From Massilia violaceinigra (GTDB lineage Bacteria; Pseudomonadota; Gammaproteobacteria; Burkholderiales; Burkholderiaceae_D), in assembly GCF_002752675.1 (NCBI RefSeq), contig NZ_CP024608.1:2542001-2606000 (forward strand): a DNA stretch of 64,000 nucleotides, given 5' to 3'. Below are positions 55,523 to 64,000 of the stretch, piece by piece; position 1 is the first letter of the stretch; each line of letters begins with the position of its first letter. Both the position numbers and the translations under genes were made by a program. Below the pieces are notes generated by a model. The model saw only the letters and a list, made by a program, of their open reading frames with translations, searched no databases and was not told the DNA's origin.

Positions 55523-56040
55523 ACGCCACAGCCTACCTTGCGCAGATCATCGGCTTCTTCACCGCCTTTTTGCTCGCCTGCGCCGCTCTCGGCAAATTAC
55601 GCACGCTGGCCGCTTTCGCACATAACCTGGCCGACTCCTTCGGCCTGCCCCGGCGGGCCGCCACGATCCTGGCGCCCGCGGTGGTCGCGGCCGAAGCGCT
55701 GCTTGCCGCCCTCATTCTCGCCGGCGGCGGCATCGGGCGCGCTGGCATGGCCGGCGCCCTGGTGCTATTCGTGCTGGTGACGGCGCTGGTGGGCTATCGC
55801 TACGTGGCCGAAGGCAGCGTCAAATGCAGCTGCTTCGGCGAGAGCGAACGGCCGGTCTCCGGCTACGATTTGCTGCGCAATGGCTTGATCATCGCCAGCA
55901 TCGGCGCCGGCCTCGCGCTTTCCGGCGTTGCGGCTTTCGGCAAGAAAGAGAGCGTGCTGGCCGCCGCGCTGGCGCTCATCGGCACGATCGGCGCGATCGG
56001 CTTTCACGATCTGGCCCGTGCCATGCAACGGAGCACATGA
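55519..56040 (+). CDS. MauE/DoxX-like redox membrane protein
   Basis: A 173-residue protein with four membrane helices and a conserved VKCSCFGESERPVSGYDLLRN segment (Cys103, Cys105), the MauE signature. MauE proteins work with MauD-type thioredoxins to pass electrons across the membrane or form disulfides during maturation of methylamine dehydrogenase; other members are linked to peptide natural products. Here it is ATGA-coupled upstream to the protease and downstream to a CPKC thioredoxin-like gene, forming the redox part of the cluster. Confidence 0.85.
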   Translation: MNATAYLAQIIGFFTAFLLACAALGKLRTLAAFAHNLADSFGLPRRAATILAPAVVAAEALLAALILAGGGIGRAGMAGALVLFVLVTALVGYRYVAEGSVKCSCFGESERPVSGYDLLRNGLIIASIGAGLALSGVAAFGKKESVLAAALALIGTIGAIGFHDLARAMQRST

Positions 56041-56606
56041 TGGACGGCGACGTCCTGGCCCTCATCCTGCTGCTGCTGGCACTGAGCGTGGCGCTGAACC
56101 TCAAGCTGTCGCTGCATCTGTCGAAAGTGGTCGATAGCCTGAGCACGGCCGCCAGGGCGGCGTCGATGCTGCCGGTGGGAGAGCCGGTTCCCGCCTTCAC
56201 CGGCAAGCCGCTGGCCGGCGGCGCGCCGGTCACGGTTGGCGGCGACGGCCAGCCGGCGGTCCTGCTGTTCCTGTCCAGCGCCTGCCCCAAATGCCGCCAG
56301 AAGCTGCCCGAGATCGAACGCCTGGCGCCGCTGGCGCGCGACGCCGGTGTGGCGATCTGGCTGGTCAGCCTGGAGCCGGCATGGCGCCTGCGCCGCTTCC
56401 TGCAGGCGAGCTCGCTGGCCGGCAGCACCCTGCGCGTGGCCGCCGCCGACTACGCGATGCTCAATCCCGTGATGTCGTCGCCGTCGTATCTGTTCATCAG
56501 CCAGGCCGGCACCCTGGACGCGCGCGGCATGATCGGCGACGACGACTGGCGCAGCTTTTCCGAACAGATGGACGAGGTACGCATCGCCAGCGAGGCAAGC
56601 GCGTGA
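56037..56606 (+). CDS. Membrane-anchored thioredoxin-like protein (MauD/TlpA type)
   Basis: A 189-residue protein with an N-terminal membrane anchor (LALILLLLALSVALNL) and a periplasmic thioredoxin fold: VLLFLSSACPKCRQKLPEIERL with active-site Cys83 and Cys86, then the cis-Pro region MSSPSYLFISQAG. It most likely oxidises or isomerises the two Cys of the peptide product, using MauE as redox partner. The start overlaps the MauE stop (ATGATG) and the stop overlaps the ABC gene start (GTGA). Confidence 0.83.
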   Translation: MMDGDVLALILLLLALSVALNLKLSLHLSKVVDSLSTAARAASMLPVGEPVPAFTGKPLAGGAPVTVGGDGQPAVLLFLSSACPKCRQKLPEIERLAPLARDAGVAIWLVSLEPAWRLRRFLQASSLAGSTLRVAAADYAMLNPVMSSPSYLFISQAGTLDARGMIGDDDWRSFSEQMDEVRIASEASA

Positions 56607-58375
56607 GCCGGCCATCGCCCCACCTCGACCGCCTGCGCCTGCTGCGCCCCTTTGCCGCGCGCCTGTGCGCCGGGCTTGTGTGTATGGCCGTCACGGTGCT
56701 GATCCAGCTGGCTTATCCCAAGGCGCTGTCGTACTTCATCGATAACATCAATGTGCAGAAGGACATGGCCTGGTTCAGCTCACTGGCGCTGATCATGCTG
56801 GCCGTGCTCGCGGTGCAGGCCGTGGCGGCCACCGCGCGCTATTACATTTTCGAGTCGACCGGCTACATGATCGTCACGCGCATCCGGCGCCAGCTGTACG
56901 CGGCGCTGATCGGGCAGCCGATCCGCTTCTTCGACAAGCACCATGTCGGCGAACTGAATAACCGCCTCACGGCCGATGTCGAAGTCCTGCACGACACCCT
57001 GACCATGGGGATGGCGGTGTCGCTGCGCTGCCTGTGCGTGTTCATCGGCGGGGTAGTGATGCTGCTGACGATTTCGCCGGCGCTGTGCCTGATGCTGGTG
57101 TTCTTTTTGCCGGCCACCCTCATCATCGGCAAAATGACGGGCAAGGTGTACCGCAAGCGCGCGCGCCTGATGCGGGATGGCCAGGCCGAGTGCGGCAAGG
57201 TCGCGCACGAACATTTTTCCAACATCCGCCTGGTGCACGCCTTCAGCCAGCAGCGTACCGCGCGCGCCCGTTATGCCGGCGCCACCGAACACGCGCTGTC
57301 GCTGTCGGTGTCGAGCAGCGCGCTGTTTGCGCTGTTTCGGGGCGGCTCGTCCTTCCTCGTGTACTTGGCGCTGCTGGGCACCTTGTGGTTCGGCGCGCGC
57401 CTGATCGGCCAGGGCGTGCTGTCGGTGGGCGACCTGACCGCCTTCATCCTGTACGCCAGCATGGTGACGGAAGCGGCCGGCGCCATCGGCGAATTCTGGA
57501 ACGCGTGGATGCGCACCATCGGCGCCACCGAATGGATTTTCGAGGTTGTCAACTCGGACCGCGCCCCGGGGGCGGCGAAAGGGGAAGCGCACGGCGAGGT
57601 GCGCTTGCAGGGCAATCTGGCCTTCAACGATGTGGTGTTCTCGTATCCCGAGCGGCCCGACGCGCAAGCGCTCAAAGGTATCGGTTTTTCCATCGCCGCC
57701 GGCGAGACCATTGCGCTGGTGGGCGCGTCCGGCGCCGGCAAATCGACCATCGCGAGCCTGATCCTGGGCTTTTACCAGCCCGACAGCGGCAGCATCGCTT
57801 TCGATGGCATCGAGGCGCACGCCATGCCGCTGGCCGGCATCCGCAGCAAGCTGGCGATCGTGGAGCAGGAGCCGTCGCTTTTTTCTGGCAGTATTTTTGA
57901 GAATATCGCGTTCGCGGTCGCCGAACGCGGCGTGACGCTGGACGAGGTGAAGGCAGCGGCGGCGTTGGCCTTCGCCCACGATTTCATCAGCGGCTTCCCC
58001 GACGGCTACGATACCGTGGTCGGCGAGCGCGGCGCGCAACTGTCGGGCGGGCAGAAACAGCGCATCGCGATTGCGCGCGCCCTGTTGCGCGATCCGCGCA
58101 TCCTGATCCTCGACGAAGCGACCAGCGCCCTCGATTCGGCCAGCGAACTGCAGGTGCAGCGCGCCCTCGACACCTTGATGCAAGGGCGCACCACGATCAT
58201 CATCGCGCACCGCTTTTCCACCATCGTCAAGGCCGACCGCATCCTGGTGCTCGATCAGGGCCGGCTGGCGCAGCAGGGCACGCACGCGCAGCTGGTGGCC
58301 CAGCAGGATGGCTTGTACTTCCAGCTGATGCGCCACCAGCTCGCGCGCGCGGGCGCGCAGCCGGTGGCGGCTTAA
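56603..58375 (+). CDS. ABC exporter (fused permease-ATPase), no peptidase domain
   Basis: A 590-residue type IV half-transporter. Six membrane helices occupy about residues 15 to 315, the ATPase about 330 to 575, with Walker A GASGAGKST (374-382), signature LSGGQKQRIAIARALL, Walker B ILILDEATSALD and the switch His in IIAHRFSTI. There is no N-terminal C39 peptidase domain, so cleavage of a leader must be done by another protein. GTG start overlaps the previous stop. As the last gene of the operon it should export the modified peptide. It converges on phoD with a four-base overlap. Confidence 0.92.
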   Translation: MSRPSPHLDRLRLLRPFAARLCAGLVCMAVTVLIQLAYPKALSYFIDNINVQKDMAWFSSLALIMLAVLAVQAVAATARYYIFESTGYMIVTRIRRQLYAALIGQPIRFFDKHHVGELNNRLTADVEVLHDTLTMGMAVSLRCLCVFIGGVVMLLTISPALCLMLVFFLPATLIIGKMTGKVYRKRARLMRDGQAECGKVAHEHFSNIRLVHAFSQQRTARARYAGATEHALSLSVSSSALFALFRGGSSFLVYLALLGTLWFGARLIGQGVLSVGDLTAFILYASMVTEAAGAIGEFWNAWMRTIGATEWIFEVVNSDRAPGAAKGEAHGEVRLQGNLAFNDVVFSYPERPDAQALKGIGFSIAAGETIALVGASGAGKSTIASLILGFYQPDSGSIAFDGIEAHAMPLAGIRSKLAIVEQEPSLFSGSIFENIAFAVAERGVTLDEVKAAAALAFAHDFISGFPDGYDTVVGERGAQLSGGQKQRIAIARALLRDPRILILDEATSALDSASELQVQRALDTLMQGRTTIIIAHRFSTIVKADRILVLDQGRLAQQGTHAQLVAQQDGLYFQLMRHQLARAGAQPVAA

Positions 58376-59982
58376 ATGCCGGCCGCCGGCAGGGTTTTGC
58401 TGAACTGCGTCACCCCGTTCAGGTCCAGCAGTTCGACCTTCATCGCTTTCGACTGCGGGTCGATATTGACTTCGCCGAAGAACTGGTAGCCAGCGAACGG
58501 TGACGCATTCTGGACCGGCGGCGACTTGGAAAACACTTCGGTCGGGCCGAACGTCATATCCAGTTTGCCCGGGCCGAAGGCGCCGGCATTCATCGGGCCG
58601 GCCACGAACTCCCAGAACGGCGCAAAGTCGGTGAAATGCGCCTTGGCCGGATCGTAGTAATGGGCCGCGCAGTAATGCACGTCGGTCGTGATCCAGACCA
58701 CGTTCGGCACCGCCTTGATGCCCTTGAGCAGGCGCGCCATTTCCAGCTCGCGCCCCGAGGCCGGGCCGCTGACGCCATTGGCCACGGCTTCCCACATCGC
58801 CACGCCCTTGGCGTCCTTGCCGTCGGCCACTTCCAGCCCGATCGGCATGTCCGACGCAATGACCTTCCAGGTGGCCTTCGAGGCAGTCAGTTCGGCGATC
58901 AGCCAGTCCACCTGCGCCGAGCCCAGAAGCGCCGAGCTGGCATTTTCCTCGGTCTGCAGGTTGGTGCTGTTGGGACCACGGTAGCTGCGCATGTCGATCA
59001 CGAACACGTCGAGCAGCGGGCCGTACCCAATGCTGCGGTAGATGCGCTCGGGTTCGGCCTGTTTGTAATAGCGCATCGGTGCGTATTCCAGGAACGCGCG
59101 GCGGCCCCGTTCGGCCAGGATGGCGACGTTCTTTTCCTTGTAGCGCGCGTCAGCCGAGAGGTTCTTGGCGCCGCTGTAGTTGTTGGTCACCTCGTGGTCG
59201 TCCCACTGCCAGATCTGCGGCACCTGCGCGGCGAATTTGCGAAAGTTCAGGTCCAGCGTGTTGTACGAATGGCGTCCGCGGAATTCCTTGAGCGTTTCGG
59301 CGACCTTGCTCACTTCCTCGGTCACCAGGCTTTTCCAGACCTGGCCGTTTTCGGCCTTGGTTTCGGCCGCGATCGGGCCGTCCGCGTAGACGGTGTCGCC
59401 ATTGTGGATGAAGAAATCCGGATCGCGCTTGCGCATCGATTCGTACATGCGCACGCCGCCGAAGTCGGTGTTGATGCCCCAGCCCTGGCCGGCCTGGTCG
59501 CCGCTCCAGTGAAAGCGGATCGCGCGCTTGCCGTCGGCCTGCGGCATGGTGCGGAACTGGCCCGACACCGCTTCGCTCTCGATGCGGCCGTTGGCCGGGT
59601 CGATGTACTTGACGCGCACGAACACGGTCTGGCCGGCGGGCAGGCCGGACAAGTCGACGCGCGAAGTGAAGTCGGTAGCCTCGGTGGCGTACGGGCCGAC
59701 AATGCGGCTGGCGTTGGTGAAGCGTTCGCTCGTGTCGTATTCGACGATCATTTGCGCGTTGCGGTCGCTGCGGCTCCAGATGACGGCGCGCTCGCCGGTC
59801 ACGTCGCCGAACTGGATCCCGGAGGGCAGCTTGGGCCGTTCGGCTTCGCTCGGGATCACGGAAGGGGCAGGGGAGTCCGAACCGCCGCAGGCGGAGAGCA
59901 GCAGCGAACCATTGAGCGCCGTGCCGCCGGCGAGGATGCCGCCGCGCGTGAGAAAACCGCGGCGTGAAAGTGTTGAGGTCAT
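58372..59982 (-). CDS. phoD: Alkaline phosphatase PhoD
   Basis: A 536-residue exported phosphodiesterase/phosphomonoesterase. A Tat signal (SRRGFLTRGG) and a lipobox-like LLLSACGG start the protein; an N-terminal beta domain (about 55 to 150) precedes the metallophosphatase domain with FHWSGDQAG, FIHNGDTVYADGP, WDDHEVTNNYSG and ITTDVHY. PhoD enzymes use iron and calcium and release phosphate outside the cytoplasm. No Pho box is evident in the short gap upstream. Confidence 0.93.
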   Translation of the reverse strand: MTSTLSRRGFLTRGGILAGGTALNGSLLLSACGGSDSPAPSVIPSEAERPKLPSGIQFGDVTGERAVIWSRSDRNAQMIVEYDTSERFTNASRIVGPYATEATDFTSRVDLSGLPAGQTVFVRVKYIDPANGRIESEAVSGQFRTMPQADGKRAIRFHWSGDQAGQGWGINTDFGGVRMYESMRKRDPDFFIHNGDTVYADGPIAAETKAENGQVWKSLVTEEVSKVAETLKEFRGRHSYNTLDLNFRKFAAQVPQIWQWDDHEVTNNYSGAKNLSADARYKEKNVAILAERGRRAFLEYAPMRYYKQAEPERIYRSIGYGPLLDVFVIDMRSYRGPNSTNLQTEENASSALLGSAQVDWLIAELTASKATWKVIASDMPIGLEVADGKDAKGVAMWEAVANGVSGPASGRELEMARLLKGIKAVPNVVWITTDVHYCAAHYYDPAKAHFTDFAPFWEFVAGPMNAGAFGPGKLDMTFGPTEVFSKSPPVQNASPFAGYQFFGEVNIDPQSKAMKVELLDLNGVTQFSKTLPAAGI

Positions 59983-60054
59983 GAAGGCTCCAGTGAACGA
60001 TGGCTGGAAGTCTAGAGCCTGTTTATGACCTATTGATGAATTGGCGGGGAATCG

Positions 60055-60618
60055 TCACATGCCAGTGAGGGCGCGCAGCACGCTGGCGCTGTCGCTGATG
60101 GTGGCGTATTCGCCGTTCAGGTTGGCCAGCGCCATCGCGTGCACCTCGTCGGCGCTGCGCGCCTGGCCGGCGTAGTCGGTGCAGGCGAAGGCGAAGCAGG
60201 CGTCGGCCACCACGGTGGTGTCGAATCCCAGGTTGCCGGCGCTACGCGCGCTGCCCTCGACCGAATTGTTGGTGCTCACGCCCGCCATGACGATGCGCTC
60301 GATTCCGCGCACCCGCAGCCAGCGTTCGAGCGTGGAATGGATAAAGGCGTCGGGGACGTTTTTCTCGACCACGTGTTCGGATGGCAGGGGCGCGAGCGCA
60401 TCCTGGAATTGCACGCCGGCCTGGCCGGGCCAGAACAGGCTGCCCGGCGTGCGCGAGATGTGGCGCACGTGGACCACCGGCGCGTCGGCGGCGCGCCAGG
60501 CCGCCAGCAGGCGCGCGATGCGCTCCGCGGCATCGGGGTTGTTACGTTGGCCGGCGGCCGGATTGGCCATGGCTTTTTGCATGTCGATGATGATCAGGGC
60601 GGGCAGGTCGCTGCGCAT
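60055..60618 (-). CDS. Isochorismatase-fold hydrolase with Ser in place of catalytic Cys
   Basis: A 187-residue protein of the cysteine hydrolase family: Asp12 (LIIIDMQKAM), Lys86 (VVEKNVPDAF) and the cis-peptide region MAGVSTNNSVEGSARSA, where Ser119 occupies the place of the usual Cys. Without a thiol it cannot use the nicotinamidase mechanism; Ser or Gly at this site occurs in isochorismatases proper and in proteins of unknown activity. It lies alone between phoD and a TPR lipoprotein gene. Confidence 0.85.
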   Translation of the reverse strand: MRSDLPALIIIDMQKAMANPAAGQRNNPDAAERIARLLAAWRAADAPVVHVRHISRTPGSLFWPGQAGVQFQDALAPLPSEHVVEKNVPDAFIHSTLERWLRVRGIERIVMAGVSTNNSVEGSARSAGNLGFDTTVVADACFAFACTDYAGQARSADEVHAMALANLNGEYATISDSASVLRALTGM

Positions 60619-60707
60619 GGAGGCTCGCTAAGAATGGACGAGCATCGATTATAGGCCGGCGCTTGGCGGGCGCGCCAGTTGCGACTTCTACGTACAGGAA
60701 GCGGCGC

Positions 60708-61895
60708 TCAGTAAGTGCGCTGGCGGTTGCCGATCTGGGAGCGCAGGAAGGCCAGTTTGGCCGAATAGCGCTCGGTGGCCGCGCGCGTGGTGCTGTTGTC
60801 GAGCGCCAGCGCCAGTGCGTCGCGCGCCGCGGTGCCTTCGCCCAGGCGCCAGTGCGCGATCGCCAGCCAGAAGTGGAACTCGTGGTTGAAGGGCGCGCGC
60901 CGCACTTCCTTGTGCAGCAGGTCGCGCGCCTCGCCATAGCGCGCCTCTTGCATCGCCTTCATCGCCAGGTGGAAGTAGTGGAAGGGCGGGGTCGGTTCCA
61001 GCGCGGCCAGGCGCGCCGCCAGCGCCTTCGATTCCTCGGCCTTGCCCAGTTTCGACAGCACCGGCACCAGGTTGTGCATGGCGATCGTGCTTTCCGGTTC
61101 CAGGGTCAGGGCGGCCTTGAACGCGCGTTCGGCCAGCGCATTGTCGCCGTGGCGCTGGTAGATCACGCCCAGCGTGTTGTATGGGGTGGCGAAGTTGGGC
61201 AGGTGCGTTACCGCCGCGCGCGCCCACCAGTAGGCTTCGTCGAGGCGCGTGCCGGCCAGCGCCTCGGCCGCGCGGTTATTCATGAACATCGCTTCGATCA
61301 TGCGTTCTTCGATCGTGTGCGTGTTGTAGCGCGCGCTGTCTTCGGGCGGCAAAAAATCGATGGTCAGCATGCGCTCGTCGGCGGCCACGCCGCGCGCCTG
61401 CGCCGTGCGGCGCTTGCCCATGGAGAGGTTGACGTGGGTGCTGGCGAAATACAGGCCGGCGTTGCGCGACCAGACTTCCTCGGTCATCACGTCCTGGTAC
61501 TGCACCTCCAGTCCCAGGTGCTTGGCGAAAGCGGCCGTCATCAGCACCAGCGACAGGCAGTTGCCCATGCGCGCGTCGAACGTTTCGGCGGCGTTGCGGG
61601 TGACGCTGGCGTCGTATTCGAGTTTCAGTTCGCCCTTGGTGTAGAGCGCTTCGACCAGGCCGCGCTCCGGTCCCAGCCTGCGCATCACGGTGGCAAATTC
61701 GGGGCTCTCGACATAGGCGCGCATGGCGGGACTGAGCACGAACAGCTGCTCCGGGCCGACTGGCGCCGGTGGCGGCGCGAACGAGGCATCGCTGAAGACC
61801 GCCGGCAGCGGCAGCGGGGCCGGCACGCGCAGGCCCGCGCAGCCGCTGCCCAGCAAGGAAAGGGTACAGATGACCAAGCTGGCAAGTCGTTTCAT
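60708..61895 (-). CDS. TPR-repeat lipoprotein with transglutaminase-like N-terminal part
   Basis: A 395-residue lipoprotein with signal peptide and lipobox (LLGSGCAG). Residues about 75 to 190 (TRNAAETFDARMGNCLSLVLMTAAFAKHLGLEV) look like a transglutaminase-like fold with a Cys in the active-site position; residues about 210 to 390 contain TPR repeats (ATPYNTLGVIYQRHGDNALAERAFKAAL and later units). Such proteins scaffold envelope complexes; no specific function known. Confidence 0.8.
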   Translation of the reverse strand: MKRLASLVICTLSLLGSGCAGLRVPAPLPLPAVFSDASFAPPPAPVGPEQLFVLSPAMRAYVESPEFATVMRRLGPERGLVEALYTKGELKLEYDASVTRNAAETFDARMGNCLSLVLMTAAFAKHLGLEVQYQDVMTEEVWSRNAGLYFASTHVNLSMGKRRTAQARGVAADERMLTIDFLPPEDSARYNTHTIEERMIEAMFMNNRAAEALAGTRLDEAYWWARAAVTHLPNFATPYNTLGVIYQRHGDNALAERAFKAALTLEPESTIAMHNLVPVLSKLGKAEESKALAARLAALEPTPPFHYFHLAMKAMQEARYGEARDLLHKEVRRAPFNHEFHFWLAIAHWRLGEGTAARDALALALDNSTTRAATERYSAKLAFLRSQIGNRQRTY

Positions 61896-61946
61896 CGTCG
61901 CCTCCTGAAGTCTGACTTTCAGTATCGTCGCCGCGCGCGCGAAAGT

Positions 61947-62810
61947 CTAGTGCTCGCCGTGGAAGGAATCGTGCAGTTCGTCGAGCAGGTCGGTGATGTC
62001 GTCGTCCGACAGGCCCAGGTAGGCGCTGGCGCGCGCGCCGCCCTTGTCCCATTCGAGCGAGCCGCCGTGGCCCTGGTACTGCTGGATGGCGCTTTCGGCC
62101 AGCAGCGACAGCGCCACCAGGGCGCGCACGGCGTCGTCGGTGGCTTCGTCTTCGAGCACGGTGTAGTCCTGGTGGTGCAGGATGGCCCAGGCGACCTCGC
62201 TCGACAGGCCCCAGTTCCGCGCCAGCAGGCAGCCGATGGCGGCGTGGTTGGTGCTGTGGCGTTCATCTTCGAGCGCGGTGAAGGGACGTACCGGGTCGTT
62301 GGCGGCGTCGGCGAAGGTGGCGGCGTAGCCGGGAAAACGCTGCATCAGCAGCGGCACGCCGGTGTCGCAAAACAGCCCGAAGGTGTGGGCCACGTCGGCT
62401 TCGCCGATGCGCAGGCGGCGCGACAGGTAGACCATGGCCTGGGCGCGCCGGGTCGACAGGTCCCAGAAGCTGGCCAGCGAGGCGTGGTCGGCGCCGATGG
62501 TGCGGCGCGCCAGCAGGCCGGTCATCAGGGCGGCGACCTGGTTGATTCCTAGAAACAAAATCGCTTGCTCGATCGACTTGGCCTTGCGCTTGCCGCCGTA
62601 GAAGGAGGAATTGGCCAGCTTGAGCAGCGCCCCGGACATGCCAACGTCGCTGGCGATGATGCGCCCGATGGTGGCCGGCGACGGGTCTTCCGACATCAGT
62701 TCGCGCTGCAGGTCGGCCAGCAGGCTCGGACGCGGCGGAATCCGGATCGACTTGATCAGGGCGTCGACCGGGTCGTCGGAGGAGATGGCTAGGGCGGCTG
62801 GGTTGCTCAT
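61947..62810 (-). CDS. HDOD-domain signalling protein
   Basis: A 287-residue protein with an HDOD domain over about 20 to 225: IRIPPRPSLLADLQRELMSEDPSPATIGRIIASDVGMSGALLKLANSSFY, ILFLGINQVAALMTGLL and the HxxxxxxxL motif around ERHSTNHAAIGCLLARNWGL. HDOD proteins link chemotaxis, c-di-GMP and stress signalling without clear enzymatic activity. The ATG giving MSNPAAL was preferred to an upstream one. Confidence 0.85.
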   Translation of the reverse strand: MSNPAALAISSDDPVDALIKSIRIPPRPSLLADLQRELMSEDPSPATIGRIIASDVGMSGALLKLANSSFYGGKRKAKSIEQAILFLGINQVAALMTGLLARRTIGADHASLASFWDLSTRRAQAMVYLSRRLRIGEADVAHTFGLFCDTGVPLLMQRFPGYAATFADAANDPVRPFTALEDERHSTNHAAIGCLLARNWGLSSEVAWAILHHQDYTVLEDEATDDAVRALVALSLLAESAIQQYQGHGGSLEWDKGGARASAYLGLSDDDITDLLDELHDSFHGEH

Positions 62811-63006
62811 ATAATATCGAAGATTAATTTCCGTGCGGAATCTCTTGCAATGGGTCACTATAAACCAGTCTGCCTGGCTGCGGCTGATCTTGTGGCATTC
62901 AAAAAAGAATCTTTCTTCAGTGTTGGGGCACCGTCACACCGGACCGGGTCTGCTTGGTGCCCGGCCGCACATTGCGCGCCATTTTGGCAAGGTAGAATTG
63001 TTTCTT

Positions 63007-63585
63007 ATGAAAATGCAGACAATGACACAGTTGGCGGGCATCGATTTTCATGCGCCGTCGCAGGAGGTGGCGCGCCAGCTCATCGGCGTGGTGCTGCTGG
63101 TCGATGGCGTGGGCGGGCGCATCGTCGAAACCGAGGCGTACGACCGCGACGATCCGGCCTCGCACAGCTTTTCCGGTCCGAGCGAGCGCAATCTGGCCAT
63201 GTTCGGCCCGCCCGGGCATGCCTATGTGTACCGCTCCTACGGGATTCACTGGTGCCTCAACTTCGTCTGCCGTGACAATGGCCATGGCGCCGGGGTGCTG
63301 ATCCGCGCGCTCGAGCCTTTGGCGGGCATCGGCGTGATGCGCGAGCGGCGCGCTCTGGACGATGTGCGCCTGCTGTGCTCCGGACCCGGCAAGCTATGCC
63401 AGGCGCTGGGCGTGACGCGCGCCCACAATGCACTGCCGCTGGATGCGCCGCCGTTCGCCCTCAGCCCGCCAGGCGATCCGGTCGTGGTGGTGGCCGGACC
63501 GCGGATCGGCATTTCCAAGGCCATGGACGTGCCCTGGCGCTTCGGCCTGGCCGGCTCGCGCTTCGTGAGCAAGCCGTTCCGCTGA
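63007..63585 (+). CDS. mpg: 3-methyladenine DNA glycosylase (AAG/Mpg family)
   Basis: A 192-residue base-excision repair enzyme. [23 protein letters not shown], the catalytic [20 protein letters not shown] (Glu acid), [26 protein letters not shown] and [11 protein letters not shown] are diagnostic. It removes alkylated purines, complementing Ada elsewhere in the window. Start codon is one of three close ATGs; 63007 is used, but 63013 or 63022 are possible. Confidence 0.95.
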   Translation: MKMQTMTQLAGIDFHAPSQEVARQLIGVVLLVDGVGGRIVETEAYDRDDPASHSFSGPSERNLAMFGPPGHAYVYRSYGIHWCLNFVCRDNGHGAGVLIRALEPLAGIGVMRERRALDDVRLLCSGPGKLCQALGVTRAHNALPLDAPPFALSPPGDPVVVVAGPRIGISKAMDVPWRFGLAGSRFVSKPFR

Positions 63586-63598
63586 ACCCGGCGCAACG

Positions 63599-64000
63599 TC
63601 AGAGCGCGCGCCGTCCGGCTGCCTCGCGCGCCGCCGCCGACAGTCCGCGCGCGCCCACCGCCCGCATCTTGCTCGACGCCGCGCGCCGCTCGGACGGCTC
63701 GCGGTAGTCGGCATCCGGGTCGCCGTGCAAGTCGGCCTGCTCGATGTCCTGCTCCTCGTCCTCCGCATCCGCATCGATCTGGAAGATCGAAACCGCCCGC
63801 GACAGGTTCACCGTCTGCTCGTGCAGGCTTTCGGCCGCGGCCGCCGCCTGCTCCACCAGCGCCGCGTTCTGCTGGGTCATGGAGTCCATCTGGCCGACCG
63901 CCATATTGACTTCGGCGATGCCTTCGGCCTGCTCGGAACTGGCCAGGCTGATGCGCTCGATGATCTCGTTGACCTGCTTGACCGAGGCGACGATATTGCC
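63599..64000 (-). CDS. Methyl-accepting chemotaxis protein, C-terminal part
   Basis: The frame enters from the right edge. The first residues in the window, SVKQVNEIIERISLASSEQAEGI and VNMAVGQMDSMTQQNAALVEQ, are the trailing half of an MCP signalling domain, with the usual heptad pattern and methylation-like EQ/AA positions (AAAAAESLHEQ). A 70-residue acidic then basic tail follows and lacks the NWETF pentapeptide. The sensor and membrane parts lie outside the window. Confidence 0.92.
   Translation of the reverse strand, partial: GNIVASVKQVNEIIERISLASSEQAEGIAEVNMAVGQMDSMTQQNAALVEQAAAAAESLHEQTVNLSRAVSIFQIDADAEDEEQDIEQADLHGDPDADYREPSERRAASSKMRAVGARGLSAAAREAAGRRAL

Overview
The window looks like a chromosome segment of a GC-rich betaproteobacterium, most likely Oxalobacteraceae and Massilia-like. 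This is inferred from codon and base use, the trxA-rho-rpmE2 order, the five-step histidine pathway (HutHUIFG plus HutD) and the Burkholderiales-type mobile elements. No species can be named from sequence alone.

Layout. Bases 1 to about 21,640 are one end of a siphovirus-type prophage: 3' end of an HK97-fold capsid gene, a capsid-adjacent SGNH hydrolase, head-tail connector genes, tail tube, a tail chaperone pair with a canonical -1 slippery site, tape measure, distal tail and fibre proteins, and a holin/SAR-endolysin/spanin lysis cassette. The other prophage end lies outside the window to the left. After the lysis genes comes a mosaic of IS66 debris. Inside it, 38-bp Tn3-type inverted repeats enclose an HExxH metalloprotease-like gene and a small secreted protein, with no transposase. 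A lower-GC stretch with a phage-type regulator and unknown genes follows, then a broken integrase, an intact P4-type integrase and tRNA-Leu(CAA), the probable attachment site.

21.8-30.2 kb is mostly chromosomal: a KimA-like APC permease, an overlapping gene pair resembling a HicA-type toxin-antitoxin, a DUF418-type membrane protein, an ArnT-like glycosyltransferase, then rpmE2, rho and trxA on the minus strand. 30.2-37.5 kb holds a large hybrid histidine kinase with an NMT1/THI5-like sensor and a partner receiver protein, hutC, and an ada plus 2OG-oxygenase pair. 37.5-38.7 kb is a REP-associated tyrosine transposase (RAYT) between inverted arrays of a GGGGTCAGAGCT repeat. 38.7-49.4 kb carries an exported amidohydrolase and the hut operon (hutU-hutH-hutG-hutF-hutD-hutI plus a fused betaine-type transporter gene) behind a promoter that contains a palindromic HutC-type operator. 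49.6-52.9 kb holds a GNAT enzyme, a DMT exporter, a DUF962/Mpo1-like protein, a deoxyinosine glycosylase and VapBC.

The most interesting region is 53.0-58.4 kb. Two tandem paralogous small peptides (58 and 62 residues; shared FAFKLAE leader motif; core with AGCSG, three conserved Asp and a C-terminal Cys) lie upstream of a translationally coupled operon: an MvdC/MvdD-type ATP-grasp ligase, a Clp-fold SDH-family serine protease, a MauE-like membrane protein, a CPKC thioredoxin-like protein and an ABC exporter without a peptidase domain. This reads as a graspetide-type RiPP pathway combined with a disulfide-handling module and a non-C39 protease. I do not recognise it as a described class. Hairpins after each precursor gene suggest that precursor is made in excess over enzymes.

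The last 5.6 kb has phoD, an isochorismatase-fold protein with Ser at the usual Cys position, a TPR lipoprotein, an HDOD protein, a 3-methyladenine glycosylase and the 3' end of a chemotaxis receptor gene.
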